Part shown: piece by piece, positions 1 to 6,829 of the stretch
Layout of the letters: every line of letters starts with the position of its first letter
Numbering within the stretch: position 1 is the stretch's first letter
Assembly: GCA_947484105.1 (NCBI GenBank)
Contig: CANKON010000075.1
Location: forward strand, 1-6,829
Length of the DNA stretch: 6,829 nucleotides
DNA from: Methylococcaceae bacterium
Lineage (GTDB): Bacteria > Pseudomonadota > Gammaproteobacteria > Methylococcales > Methylomonadaceae
Direction: 5' to 3'
Program-made: the position numbers and the translations under genes
Notes under the pieces: model-generated
What the model saw: only the letters and a program-made list of their open reading frames with translations
What the model was told of the DNA's origin: nothing
Databases searched by the model: none

Positions 1-171
1 AAATATTGTGCGTGGAAAGTGTCACCGCTTGAACAAATCGAATCCTTAGAGCAATTACGAATTTTGTGGCATGGCGAAAAAATTTTGGTTCAAATCGTTG
101 ATAAATCGCCGCCCGCGGGTGTTGATACGCTTGAAGATTTACAGCGTGTTGAAGCATTTTTAAAAAATTAA
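1..171 (+). CDS. kdsB: 3-deoxy-manno-octulosonate cytidylyltransferase (CMP-Kdo synthetase), C-terminal fragment
   Basis: The frame is open from the first base and ends at TAA 169-171, giving the last 56 residues of a protein cut by the window edge. The tail carries the KdsB C-terminal pattern: a [13 protein letters not shown] stretch (residues 16-28 of the fragment), then [13 protein letters not shown] near the end, which closely parallels the E. coli KdsB ending as I recall it. KdsB couples Kdo to CMP in the cytoplasm, the activation step before Kdo is added to lipid A, so it marks an LPS-producing Gram-negative. The catalytic N-terminal part is outside the window. The next gene starts 12 bases after the stop on the same strand, which suggests an operon. 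The family call is strong for so short a fragment. A related sugar nucleotidyltransferase is the only realistic alternative. Confidence 0.88.
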   Translation, partial: KYCAWKVSPLEQIESLEQLRILWHGEKILVQIVDKSPPAGVDTLEDLQRVEAFLKN

Positions 172-183
172 AGACTTAAACTT

Positions 184-1422
184 ATGCGAATTTTATTTAT
201 ACATCAAAATTTTCCAGGGCAATTTAAACATTTAGCTCCTGTGCTTGCTTCCGATCCCAATAACGAAGTTGTCGCATTCACGATGCAAAAAAATGCGCCC
301 GAAAATTGGCAAGGCGTACGAATGATTGGTTATTCGGCAACACGTGGTACAACGGCAAATGTGCATCCCTGGGTGAGTGATTTTGAAACCAAAGTGATTC
401 GCGGCGAAGCGTGTTTTAGAGCCGCGTTAGAATTGCGCGATTCGGGTTTTACGCCCGATTTAATCATCGCGCATTCGGGTTGGGGCGAAAGTTTGTTTTT
501 AAAAGACGTTTGGGCGGATACAAAATTGGCGATTTATTGTGAATTTTTCTACCATCCACACGGCACGGACGTAAATTTTGACCCCGAATTTTTAAATACC
601 GATCCGACAAATGACTGCCGTTTACGTTTGAAAAACACTAATAATTTGCTGCATTTTGATATTGCTGATGCAGGAATTTCGCCTACTTATTGGCAAGCTA
701 GTACATTTCCCGAGCCATTTCGTAGTCATATCGCAGTAATTCATGACGGCATTGACACGGATGCCGTTGCGCCAAATCCTAATGTAACTCTGACACTCAA
801 CGTGAATGGTGGCGGGGTAGTTAAACTTACTCGTGACGATGAAATTATCACATTTGTGAATCGAAATTTAGAGCCATATCGCGGTTATCACACATTCATG
901 CGAGCCTTGCCAGACATTATGCGTCGCCGTCCGAATGCACGGATTTTAATCGTTGGCGCAGACGGTGTGAGTTACGGCGCAAAAGCTCCCGATGATCAGA
1001 AATGGAAAGATATTTTTCTGAATGAAGTGATTGAAGAACTCGACATGAGCCGCATTCATTTTCTGGGACACATTGATTATTCACATTTTATTCCGTTGTT
1101 GCAGTTGTCACGGATTCACGTTTATTTAACCTATCCATTTGTATTGAGTTGGAGTTTGCTTGAAGCGATGAGCGTGGGTTGTTGCATTGTTGCAAGTAAT
1201 ACGCAACCGCTGCATGAAGCGATTCGACACAACGATACGGGCAGATTGGTTGATTTTTTCGATAAAAAAGAACTCGCTGACAACGTTTGTGAATTACTGG
1301 ATTTGCCCGATGAACGCGCACGTTTGGGTAAAAATGCCCGTGAATTCGCCCAAGCGACTTACGATTTAAATACCATTTGTTTGCCACGCCAATTGGCGTG
1401 GGTGCAAAGTTTCGCTGACTAG
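184..1422 (+). CDS. GT4-type glycosyltransferase (GT-B fold)
   Basis: This 412-residue protein probably transfers a sugar from a nucleotide-sugar donor to a glycan acceptor on the cytoplasmic side of the inner membrane. The N-terminal half (about 1-195) opens with MRILFIHQNFPGQF and resembles the GT4 N-terminal family found with such openings (Pfam Glyco_trans_4_3, from memory). The C-terminal half (about 218-390) is a Glycos_transf_1 domain: a NLEPYRGYHTF loop at 228-238, an ILIVGADG strand at 254-261, an IHFLGHIDY segment at 291-299, and LLEAMSVGCCIVAS at 325-338. The second Glu of the EX7E motif is E327, but the first position is F319. No signal peptide or membrane segment is evident. The ATG is favoured because the conserved N-terminus begins exactly there, although no clear Shine-Dalgarno precedes it, which fits translation coupled to kdsB 12 bases upstream. 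The kdsB neighbour hints at LPS or exopolysaccharide work. Donor and acceptor cannot be read from the sequence. Confidence 0.88.
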   Translation: MRILFIHQNFPGQFKHLAPVLASDPNNEVVAFTMQKNAPENWQGVRMIGYSATRGTTANVHPWVSDFETKVIRGEACFRAALELRDSGFTPDLIIAHSGWGESLFLKDVWADTKLAIYCEFFYHPHGTDVNFDPEFLNTDPTNDCRLRLKNTNNLLHFDIADAGISPTYWQASTFPEPFRSHIAVIHDGIDTDAVAPNPNVTLTLNVNGGGVVKLTRDDEIITFVNRNLEPYRGYHTFMRALPDIMRRRPNARILIVGADGVSYGAKAPDDQKWKDIFLNEVIEELDMSRIHFLGHIDYSHFIPLLQLSRIHVYLTYPFVLSWSLLEAMSVGCCIVASNTQPLHEAIRHNDTGRLVDFFDKKELADNVCELLDLPDERARLGKNAREFAQATYDLNTICLPRQLAWVQSFAD

Positions 1423-1427
1423 AATAC

Positions 1428-1431
1428 AAGG
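1428..1431 (+). promoter_or_regulatory. Ribosome binding site of the HAMP protein gene
   Basis: AAGG lies 8 bases before the ATG at 1440 and 5 bases after the glycosyltransferase stop. It supports the ATG at 1440 as the start of the next gene and its translation from the same message. Confidence 0.55.
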
Positions 1432-1439
1432 TAAAACGC

Positions 1440-1997
1440 ATGACTTATCGCACTACTCGTCGTCGTCCCAATTCACAATTTCCTGCGTTATGGCGCGTTT
1501 TTTTAAGTTTATTTGCCCTAATTTTGATTGCGGGCGGTTGTTATTCCGCTTTGATTTATTGGATTACGTCCGAGCCACCGACCACCGTTTATTTGAATAT
1601 CGTGGAAGCGTGGAGTCGTTTGGGTGTTTTTATTTTTGTGGGAAATTTGATTACGCTAATCATTGCAGGGGCTATTAGTGCGGCGATTGCAATGTATATC
1701 AACAACCAAAGTTCAGCACCGTTACACCGATTGGAAGATTTGTGTGACCAAATTGGCGATGGCGAATTTGATGCCGTGAATATCACGAATGAAAAAGGAC
1801 GGTTTCGGAAATTGAGTTTTTCATTTCGTCAAATGGTGAACAAATTATATTTACGCCGTGCAGCACAAGAAGAATGTATTGATCAAATTTATGACCATAT
1901 TCAAGAATTACGCGCAGGTTTGAATTTGACAGGCAGTCAACGCGAAGTTTTAAACGAGTTGGACGCGCATTTACAGCATTTAGGAAAAATTATTTGA
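1440..1997 (+). CDS. Two-pass inner-membrane protein with an orphan HAMP domain
   Basis: This is a 185-residue protein with a basic N-terminus (RTTRRR at 4-9), a first membrane helix at about 17-42, a short periplasmic loop at about 43-60, a second membrane helix at about 61-87, and then a HAMP-like module at about 88-138. The HAMP reading rests on its position straight after the second helix, P94 with the following L-x-x-L-E-D-L helix, the IGDGEFD connector start (105-111) and a second amphipathic helix around RKLSFSFRQMVNKL (123-136). About 47 mostly helical, charged residues follow. There is no histidine kinase, GGDEF, EAL, methyl-accepting or cyclase domain. HAMP domains usually pass signals from membrane helices to such an output, so this protein either acts on a partner or is a structural relic. 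It is last in the operon, 17 bases after the glycosyltransferase, and a terminator follows. Function is unknown. Confidence 0.8.
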   Translation: MTYRTTRRRPNSQFPALWRVFLSLFALILIAGGCYSALIYWITSEPPTTVYLNIVEAWSRLGVFIFVGNLITLIIAGAISAAIAMYINNQSSAPLHRLEDLCDQIGDGEFDAVNITNEKGRFRKLSFSFRQMVNKLYLRRAAQEECIDQIYDHIQELRAGLNLTGSQREVLNELDAHLQHLGKII

Positions 1998-2001
1998 GGC
2001 G

Positions 2002-2048
2002 TTAAAGCTGGCATTTTTATTTAAATGCCAGCTTTAATTTATTTTTAT
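2002..2048 (+). terminator. Rho-independent terminator between converging genes
   Basis: The arms TTAAAGCTGGCATTT (2002-2016) and AAATGCCAGCTTTAA (2023-2037) pair perfectly over 15 bp around a six-base TTATTT loop. A T-rich tail runs to about 2048 in the + direction. It lies 4 bases after the HAMP gene stop. Read on the - strand, the same hairpin sits 7 bases beyond the oxidase stop (2045-2047) but has only a short T run, so it should end the + transcript well and the - transcript less well. Confidence 0.85.
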
Positions 2049-3754
2049 TCGACAGAAAATTCGCGCATCATGCCCATGTCTTCATGTTCCAAATTGTGGC
2101 AATGGTATAAAAATAAACCTTTGAAATCTTGGAATGGCTTGATAATTTTCACCCGTTCCATTGGCATAACGAGAACAACGTCTTTTAAACCGCTGTCGAT
2201 AAATCCGTCACGCACGGTGTCATAAGCCGTCGAATCACCACTAAAACTACGACTAACAATTTGAAATTGTTGCCCGTGTAAATGAATCGGGTGCGCCATC
2301 GACAAATCCATCATGCCACCACCCATTCCGCCCATTTTACCCATGCCACCGCGTTTCATTTCATCGCCGCCGTCATGTTGATTGTGGGTATTGGGTTTTG
2401 TGTTATTTTCCATTTTCATGCCACCTTCACCGTGTGCATGAAAAATTTCAATCTGTTGAATGCTACCCACTTTTACCCGTTCAAACGGTAACGGCTTATT
2501 AAATTCATAAGGCGCACCATTGAGCAACATCGACATCGGTTTTTCTGAAATACCAATAGGAATTGGGTTATTGGGATTCGCGGTGTCGCTGATTTCGTAA
2601 TGTTTGAATTTCGATAATTGCATTGGCAATTTGTGGGTTTCGCTGACTTTTTTAGTGACGCGAATGGTACAAATCGGATATTCACTACCAACAGGAATCG
2701 CCCCTTTGTGCATTCCCATGCCCATTTTTGGTAAAACACCCGCAAATGACAAACTTTTCAACGTGAGTTGCGTGCCTTCATTACGCCCACTGAAATCTGC
2801 CCAAACGTCTAAACGTTCACCTGGTGCAAGCATGACATACGGTTTCACTTCGGGTTGTTCGAGCAAACCACCATCTACACCAATGACCGTGACAGGCATT
2901 CCGTCATCCCACGCTAATTTGTAAATTCGAGATGTAGACGCATTCACCACGCGCAAACGATAAGCGCGACTAGCCACGTCTAAACTAAAATTTGGATGAC
3001 CATTCACTAAAATTTTATCGCCGACAAAGCCCGTCATTTTGTTGTGCATCATTGACGAATAAACGAGTTGGTTATCGCTGTCGAATTGTTTGTCTTGAAT
3101 CACAAGCGGAATTTCAAATTCCCCAGAAGGTAAATCTAATTTTGCTTCTTCTTCATCGTTGACAATGATTGCGCCCGCCAATCCAAAATAAACTTGTTTG
3201 CCTGTTACGCCATGCTGATGCGGGTGATAAATGTTTAGATTCGCCCGATTCATAACTTCAAATTCATAAACCAGCGTTTCGTTAGGATCAATGGAATACA
3301 TAGGATGTCCATCCATAACTTGCGGAACGTGCAAGCCGTGCCAATGTGTCACGGTTGGTTGTGATAAGCCGTTGTGTAAATGAATCCGTACTTTTTGCCC
3401 TTTATGCAGACGAATAATATCGCCCAAAAAGGAATTGGGAAGGTTAGTGATTGTGTCTTTTGGACCTTTGATTAAATGTGCTGTGTATTGCAGTAAATTT
3501 GTTTTTGTTCCGTCCAAAATTGGAATCGCCGCAGGTTTGCAAAATAAATCAAATTCAACATCTGGGTGAAAATTTGGCGAAGCCTTATTCGGTGTTATTT
3601 TTGGCATCATCATTTCGTCGGAATGCTTATTGTGCATTCCGCCCATTCCCATGCCTTCCATTGCTTTCGCGAGTGAGGGCAGGGCTGTCAAACCCGCAAA
3701 ACTTAAACCTGATTGCTTTAAAAAACGACGACGTGAATGATTAAATTCGCTCAT
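2045..3754 (-). CDS. cueO: Tat-exported CueO-like multicopper oxidase
   Basis: This 569-residue protein is probably a periplasmic oxidase that converts Cu(I) to less toxic Cu(II) with O2 as acceptor. The twin-arginine signal SRRRFLK is at 7-13, with a likely cut after AKA (29-31). All four copper motifs are present: HWHG (137-140), HPHQH (177-181), HPIHLH (488-493) and HCHNLEHEDMGMM (551-563). Type 1 copper would use H488, C552, H557 and M562. D148 and E558 align with the CueO proton-relay residues D112 and E506. The EHEDxGMM ending favours CueO over the PcoA/CopA branch. Met-rich patches occur at 32-50 and 344-348, and a Met/His-rich insertion at about 439-486. E. coli CueO is 516 residues, so this one is longer. 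The ATG follows TGGAGT with 5 bases between. A copper-responsive promoter is expected, but no CueR or CusR box is evident. The symbol is by similarity only. Confidence 0.9.
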   Translation of the reverse strand: MSEFNHSRRRFLKQSGLSFAGLTALPSLAKAMEGMGMGGMHNKHSDEMMMPKITPNKASPNFHPDVEFDLFCKPAAIPILDGTKTNLLQYTAHLIKGPKDTITNLPNSFLGDIIRLHKGQKVRIHLHNGLSQPTVTHWHGLHVPQVMDGHPMYSIDPNETLVYEFEVMNRANLNIYHPHQHGVTGKQVYFGLAGAIIVNDEEEAKLDLPSGEFEIPLVIQDKQFDSDNQLVYSSMMHNKMTGFVGDKILVNGHPNFSLDVASRAYRLRVVNASTSRIYKLAWDDGMPVTVIGVDGGLLEQPEVKPYVMLAPGERLDVWADFSGRNEGTQLTLKSLSFAGVLPKMGMGMHKGAIPVGSEYPICTIRVTKKVSETHKLPMQLSKFKHYEISDTANPNNPIPIGISEKPMSMLLNGAPYEFNKPLPFERVKVGSIQQIEIFHAHGEGGMKMENNTKPNTHNQHDGGDEMKRGGMGKMGGMGGGMMDLSMAHPIHLHGQQFQIVSRSFSGDSTAYDTVRDGFIDSGLKDVVLVMPMERVKIIKPFQDFKGLFLYHCHNLEHEDMGMMREFSVE

Positions 3755-3759
3755 AAAAA

Positions 3760-3763
3760 CTCC
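3760..3763 (-). promoter_or_regulatory. Ribosome binding site of the oxidase gene
   Basis: On the - strand this reads GGAG, 5 bases before the ATG at 3754-3752. It fixes the start that places the twin-arginine motif at residues 7-13, where Tat signals usually carry it. Confidence 0.7.
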
Positions 3764-3806
3764 ATTCGATTGGAAAGATGCGGCAAAGTGCCACAGGTCG
3801 GTTTTG

Positions 3807-3835
3807 AGTTTAGGCTAGATTTTATGCACGTTCAA
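3807..3835 (-). promoter_or_regulatory. Candidate sigma-70 promoter for the oxidase gene
   Basis: On the - strand, TTGAAC (3835-3830) and TAAACT (3812-3807) are separated by 17 bases. Each matches four of six consensus bases. The start would fall near 3800, leaving a leader of about 45 bases before the ATG. The 106-base gap after pilD (3755-3860) contains no gene and no convincing terminator hairpin, so read-through from the pil genes is also possible. The only dyad seen is a short GGCA-AAG-TGCC at 3782-3792. Confidence 0.3.
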
Positions 3836-3860
3836 GTTTAAATCCACACTCTTTAAAATG

Positions 3861-4724
3861 TTATCCAAAATACCACTGATTCAAGTGATTGCCCCACAGC
3901 AAAGCAATCCAACCTGCTATCGCTAAATAAGGACCAAACGGAATTTGCTTATCGCGGCTTTGTTTATTTAACGAAATTAAGGTGATGCCAATAAATGCAC
4001 CGACCACCGAAGAAAGCAAAATAATCAATCCCAAATATTGCCACCCCAACCACGCGCCGAGCATTCCCAATAATTTAAAATCACCGTGTCCCATACCTTC
4101 TTTGCCCGTGAATAATTTAAAACCGTGATACACCGACCACAACGCTAAATATCCACCTGCTGCGCCAATAATGCTGGTTGAACTATCGGTAAAAACAGTA
4201 AATAAACTCGCAATTAAACCAAGCCACAACATTGGTAACACAATCACATCGGGCAACAATTGCGTGTCTAAATCAATCAAGCTCAATGCAATTAAAACCC
4301 ATGTTAATGCTAATCCCGCTGCAGCTTGTTCACCGTAACCAAAATGCCACGCGACAATCATTGACAAAATTGCCGTTAAGAATTCAACAACAGGATAACG
4401 TCCAGAAATCGGCGTTTTGCAATTCGCACATTTTCCACGCAACCACAAATAACTTAAAACAGGGATATTTTGCCAAGGTCGAATTTTTGCTTGGCAATTT
4501 GGACAACTTGAAGCAGGTAATGCAAGATTGAAAACATCGGTTGGCGCGTCATTTTCGAGTTCTAAATACTCCAAACAATCGTTGCGCCATTGCCGTTTCA
4601 TCATAATGGGCAAACGGTAAATCACGACGTTTAAAAAACTACCCACCAATAATCCCACTACGCCAATTAACGCCGTGAAAGCATAAGGTGTGGTTAATAA
4701 AGTCAATTCGTTAAAAAGTTGCAT
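3861..4724 (-). CDS. pilD: Type IV prepilin leader peptidase and N-methyltransferase
   Basis: PilD is a polytopic inner-membrane aspartic protease that trims the leader of type IV prepilins and methylates the new N-terminus. Numbered from the ATG at 4724 (287 residues), GSFLNVVIYRLP (28-39) is the family N-terminal signature. C74, C77, C99 and C102 form the zinc-binding CPNC...CANC pair of the cytoplasmic domain. The catalytic aspartates lie in IDLDTQLLPD (150-159) and GMGHGDFK (210-217), the latter being the GxGD motif with D215. Further hydrophobic helices run to the C-terminus. Both halves are present, so it should be bifunctional. An in-frame TTG one codon upstream (4727) is possible, but the ATG is preferred because it overlaps the pilC stop as TGATG, typical of coupled translation. 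Only a weak GGTAA precedes it. It is third in the pilB-pilC-pilD order. Confidence 0.95.
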   Translation of the reverse strand: MQLFNELTLLTTPYAFTALIGVVGLLVGSFLNVVIYRLPIMMKRQWRNDCLEYLELENDAPTDVFNLALPASSCPNCQAKIRPWQNIPVLSYLWLRGKCANCKTPISGRYPVVEFLTAILSMIVAWHFGYGEQAAAGLALTWVLIALSLIDLDTQLLPDVIVLPMLWLGLIASLFTVFTDSSTSIIGAAGGYLALWSVYHGFKLFTGKEGMGHGDFKLLGMLGAWLGWQYLGLIILLSSVVGAFIGITLISLNKQSRDKQIPFGPYLAIAGWIALLWGNHLNQWYFG

Positions 4725-5974
4725 CAATGTATTACCGAGCCAAGTTTGAAAATTGGCAAGTACATCGCCACGATTAAACCACCGACTAAAATTCCTAAAA
4801 TCATCATAATCATCGGTTCCATTAAACTGCTTAAATTATCGACGAGGTTATCAACTTCTTCTTCGTAAAAGTCCGCCACTTTAGATAACATCCCATCGAG
4901 CGAGCCAGATTCTTCACCGATAGAAACCATTTGAATTACCATGTGTGGAAATAAACCTGATTCAGGCAGCGCGTATTGTAAGCGTTGACCTGTCATTACT
5001 TCTTCGCGGACTTTCAAAACGGCATCTCTAAAAAGGCGATTCCCACACGTTCCTGCAGACGATTCTAAGGATTCGACCAACGGAACACCTGCGGCGGACA
5101 TTGTTGCAAGGGTGCGAGAAAACCTTGCGATGGCAGATTTTCTAATAATAGTACCGATGACTGACACGTTGAGAATTGTTTTATCTATGAAATAATTAAA
5201 AGATTCATATCGTTTACTGCAAAAAATAAACGCATAAATTATCGCCCATAAAATGAAACCAATAATCCACCAATAGGCTTGCATCCATTTCGACATTGCT
5301 ACGACCATTTTGGTAAAAGCTGGTAAATCTGCCCCGAAACTTTTAAATAAATCATCGAAAACGGGAACTACGAAAACAAGCAAAATAGTTGTCACAATCA
5401 ATGCAACGGCAATAACGGACAGCGGGTACGTTAATGCTTTTTTGATTTTCTTTTTCATCGACTCACTTTTTTCTTTGTACGTCGCGATTTTATCTAAAAG
5501 TGTCTCTAAAACCCCGCCACGTTCGCCCGCTTCAATCAGATTACAAAACAAGTCGTCAAACTCATTGGGATGTTTGACTAACGCTTGCGTCAAACTATCT
5601 CCGCTTTCAACGTCGACCTTAATCGCCAATAACAATTCGCGCATACTCAGATTTTCATTGCCATGTCCGACAATATCTAACGCTTGAACAACGGGAACGC
5701 CCGCTTTTAACATCGTCGCTAATTGTCGTGCAAAAATGGCAATATCGCCTGCCGTGATTTTTTGCATTTTTTTGCCAAAAAGTGGCGGAGATTTTTTCTT
5801 GATTTGTGTGACGTTAATGCCTTGGCGACGTAATTCACTCCGCGCCATTTTTTCATCTGCCATGATGATGACACCTGACACTTTTCGGCGATGTTTATCA
5901 TTGCCTGTCCACGCAAATTCAGATTCTTTGGTTATTTTCTTTTCTTTTTCGGTACGCTTTTTTAGATCTGCCAT
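4724..5974 (-). CDS. pilC: Type IV pilus inner-membrane platform protein
   Basis: This 416-residue protein is the platform on which the PilB motor acts during pilus extension. It has the tandem T2SF layout: the first repeat at about 78-201 (FARQLATMLKAGVPVVQAL, then EAGERGGVLETLL at 148-160) and the second at about 281-404 (ARFSRTLATMSAAGVPLVESL, then SIGEESGSLDGML at 351-363). Membrane helices are predicted at about 184-206, 232-252 and 386-407. The cytoplasmic N-terminus includes FAWTGNDKHRRKVSG (20-34) and ARSELRRQGI (44-53), both familiar from PilC. It is preceded by an unusually charged run rich in Lys and Glu (5-18). The ATG has AGGGG 6 bases upstream, so the charged extension is probably real. 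It begins 14 bases after the pilB stop and shares one base with pilD. Confidence 0.96.
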   Translation of the reverse strand: MADLKKRTEKEKKITKESEFAWTGNDKHRRKVSGVIIMADEKMARSELRRQGINVTQIKKKSPPLFGKKMQKITAGDIAIFARQLATMLKAGVPVVQALDIVGHGNENLSMRELLLAIKVDVESGDSLTQALVKHPNEFDDLFCNLIEAGERGGVLETLLDKIATYKEKSESMKKKIKKALTYPLSVIAVALIVTTILLVFVVPVFDDLFKSFGADLPAFTKMVVAMSKWMQAYWWIIGFILWAIIYAFIFCSKRYESFNYFIDKTILNVSVIGTIIRKSAIARFSRTLATMSAAGVPLVESLESSAGTCGNRLFRDAVLKVREEVMTGQRLQYALPESGLFPHMVIQMVSIGEESGSLDGMLSKVADFYEEEVDNLVDNLSSLMEPMIMMILGILVGGLIVAMYLPIFKLGSVIH

Positions 5975-5980
5975 CGTGTT

Positions 5981-5985
5981 CCCCT
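5981..5985 (-). promoter_or_regulatory. Ribosome binding site of pilC
   Basis: AGGGG on the - strand sits 6 bases before the ATG at 5974-5972, in the 14-base gap after pilB. It decides for this start over the internal Met codons at residues 38 and 43. Confidence 0.75.
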
Positions 5986-5988
5986 GAT

Positions 5989-6829
5989 TTATTCTATTGT
6001 CACGCGATCGAGTTCTTCAATACTGACTACACCGAGCCGAACTTTGTTTAATCCTGAGGCGCGTAAATCGTTAATGCCATCCTCAGCAGCTTGATTTGCA
6101 AGTTGCATGGCATTTCCACCTGCTAAAATTAACGCCCGCATTTTTTCTCCCAGTGTCATGACTTGATAAATCCCGACGCGACCTTTAAATCCTGAGCTAC
6201 ATAATTCACAGCCGACCGCTTTAAAAAGTTTTAAATTTCCGAGTTCTTCTTTTTTAAAACCTGTTGTTAGCAAAAAATCTTCGGGGTATTCAGCAGGCAC
6301 TTTACACGCTTCACATAACCGCCGCGCCAATCGTTGCGCCATGATTAAATTCACGGCGGACACGATATTAAAAGGCGGAATCCCCATTTGCATCAAACGA
6401 TTCAAGGTTTGTGGCGCGTCATTGGTGTGTAACGTAGATAAAACTAAATGTCCTGTTTGAGCGGCTTTCACCGCAATTTCAGCCGTTTCCGTATCGCGAA
6501 TCTCACCGACCATAATAATGTCTGGATCTTGTCGTAAAAAAGCACGTAACGCGGTGGGGAATGTCAGACCTGCTTTTGGATTAACGTTTACTTGGTTAAT
6601 GCCTTCAACTGTGATTTCAACGGGATCTTCAGCAGTAGAAATGTTGCGCTCAGGCGTATTGAGGATATTTAAACCCGTGTAAAGCGTCACGGTTTTACCA
6701 CTTCCTGTCGGACCTGTAACGAGAACCAAACCGTAAGGTTTATTGATAGCATCTAAAAAAAGTTTTTGTTGCTGAGGTTCAAACCCTAATTTTTCAATGC
6801 CTAATTGGGCATTTGTCGGGTCTAAAATC
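5989..6829 (-). CDS. pilB: Type IV pilus extension ATPase, C-terminal half (cut by window edge)
   Basis: PilB is the hexameric cytoplasmic ATPase that powers pilus assembly. The frame is open to the right edge and gives 279 residues, roughly half of a typical PilB of about 560-570. The N-terminal domains are missing. Visible motifs, numbered within the fragment, are Walker A GPTGSGKT (39-46), the Asp box STAEDPVE (64-71), Walker [10 protein letters not shown] (101-109), the His box [11 protein letters not shown] (127-137), and a tetracysteine zinc site C172/C175 and C207/C210. The tetracysteine and the pilC-pilD neighbours favour PilB over the retraction ATPases PilT and PilU. The TTG at 6729-6727 is an internal Leu codon and not a start: the residues before it ([17 protein letters not shown]) continue the PilB alignment without a break. 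A GspE-type secretion ATPase is less likely given the neighbours. Confidence 0.95.
   Translation of the reverse strand, partial: ILDPTNAQLGIEKLGFEPQQQKLFLDAINKPYGLVLVTGPTGSGKTVTLYTGLNILNTPERNISTAEDPVEITVEGINQVNVNPKAGLTFPTALRAFLRQDPDIIMVGEIRDTETAEIAVKAAQTGHLVLSTLHTNDAPQTLNRLMQMGIPPFNIVSAVNLIMAQRLARRLCEACKVPAEYPEDFLLTTGFKKEELGNLKLFKAVGCELCSSGFKGRVGIYQVMTLGEKMRALILAGGNAMQLANQAAEDGINDLRASGLNKVRLGVVSIEELDRVTIE

Noticed and set aside
2282..2924. Open frames on the + strand opposite the oxidase gene (69 and 106 codons)
   Set aside because: They lie antisense to a well-supported enzyme, have no clear ribosome site, and the first one mirrors the low-complexity Met/His-rich codons.
3782..3792. Short inverted repeat GGCA-AAG-TGCC upstream of the oxidase as a copper-regulator operator
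   Set aside because: The arms are only 4 bp, and it does not resemble the CueR or CusR boxes I know. It lies downstream of the candidate promoter, so an operator role is not supported.
4725..4727. TTG start for pilD, adding one residue
   Set aside because: The ATG directly after it overlaps the pilC stop as TGATG and is the better start. The difference is one residue.
6727..6729. TTG as a start for a short separate ATPase
   Set aside because: The frame continues upstream to the window edge with clear PilB sequence, so this is an internal Leu codon.
1..6829. CRISPR arrays, tRNAs, insertion sequences, and Neisseria-type or Pasteurellaceae-type uptake sequences
   Set aside because: I saw no repeat-spacer pattern, tRNA-like fold, terminal repeats, or copies of GCCGTCTGAA or AAGTGCGGT on reading through. 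A whole-genome search was not possible.

Overview
The window looks like a piece of a Gram-negative, probably gammaproteobacterial, chromosome. A kdsB end points to a Kdo-containing lipopolysaccharide. The pilB-pilC-pilD order is the classic type IV pilus assembly arrangement of gammaproteobacteria. The sequence leans AT-rich, and codon choice looks similar across all six genes. There is no integrase, transposase, tRNA, CRISPR array or other sign of recent insertion. I cannot name the genus.

Layout: on the + strand, the end of kdsB (1-171), a GT4-type glycosyltransferase (184-1422) and a small two-pass membrane protein with a HAMP domain (1440-1997) follow each other with gaps of 12 and 17 bases, so they are probably one transcript. 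A 15-bp perfect hairpin with a T-rich tail (2002-2048) ends that transcript and sits between two converging transcription units. On the - strand, reading from right to left, come the C-terminal half of pilB (open at the right edge), pilC, pilD, a 106-base gap with a plausible promoter, and a Tat-exported CueO-type multicopper oxidase (2045-3754). No stretch over 300 bases lacks a gene; the gap at 3755-3860 is the longest.

Function: the left unit concerns the cell envelope. KdsB activates Kdo for the LPS inner core, and the glycosyltransferase probably builds a surface or secreted glycan. The HAMP protein has no recognisable output domain. The right unit is the inner-membrane core of the pilus machine: PilB extension ATPase, PilC platform protein and PilD prepilin peptidase. 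The oxidase is probably a separate periplasmic copper-defence gene transcribed downstream of pilD.

I found no clearly new multigene system. The points most worth checking are the orphan HAMP protein in a glycan operon, a Met/His-rich insertion in the oxidase at a different place from the Met-rich segment of E. coli CueO, the loss of the first Glu of the EX7E motif in the glycosyltransferase, and the replacement of the usual coaE by the oxidase gene after pilD.
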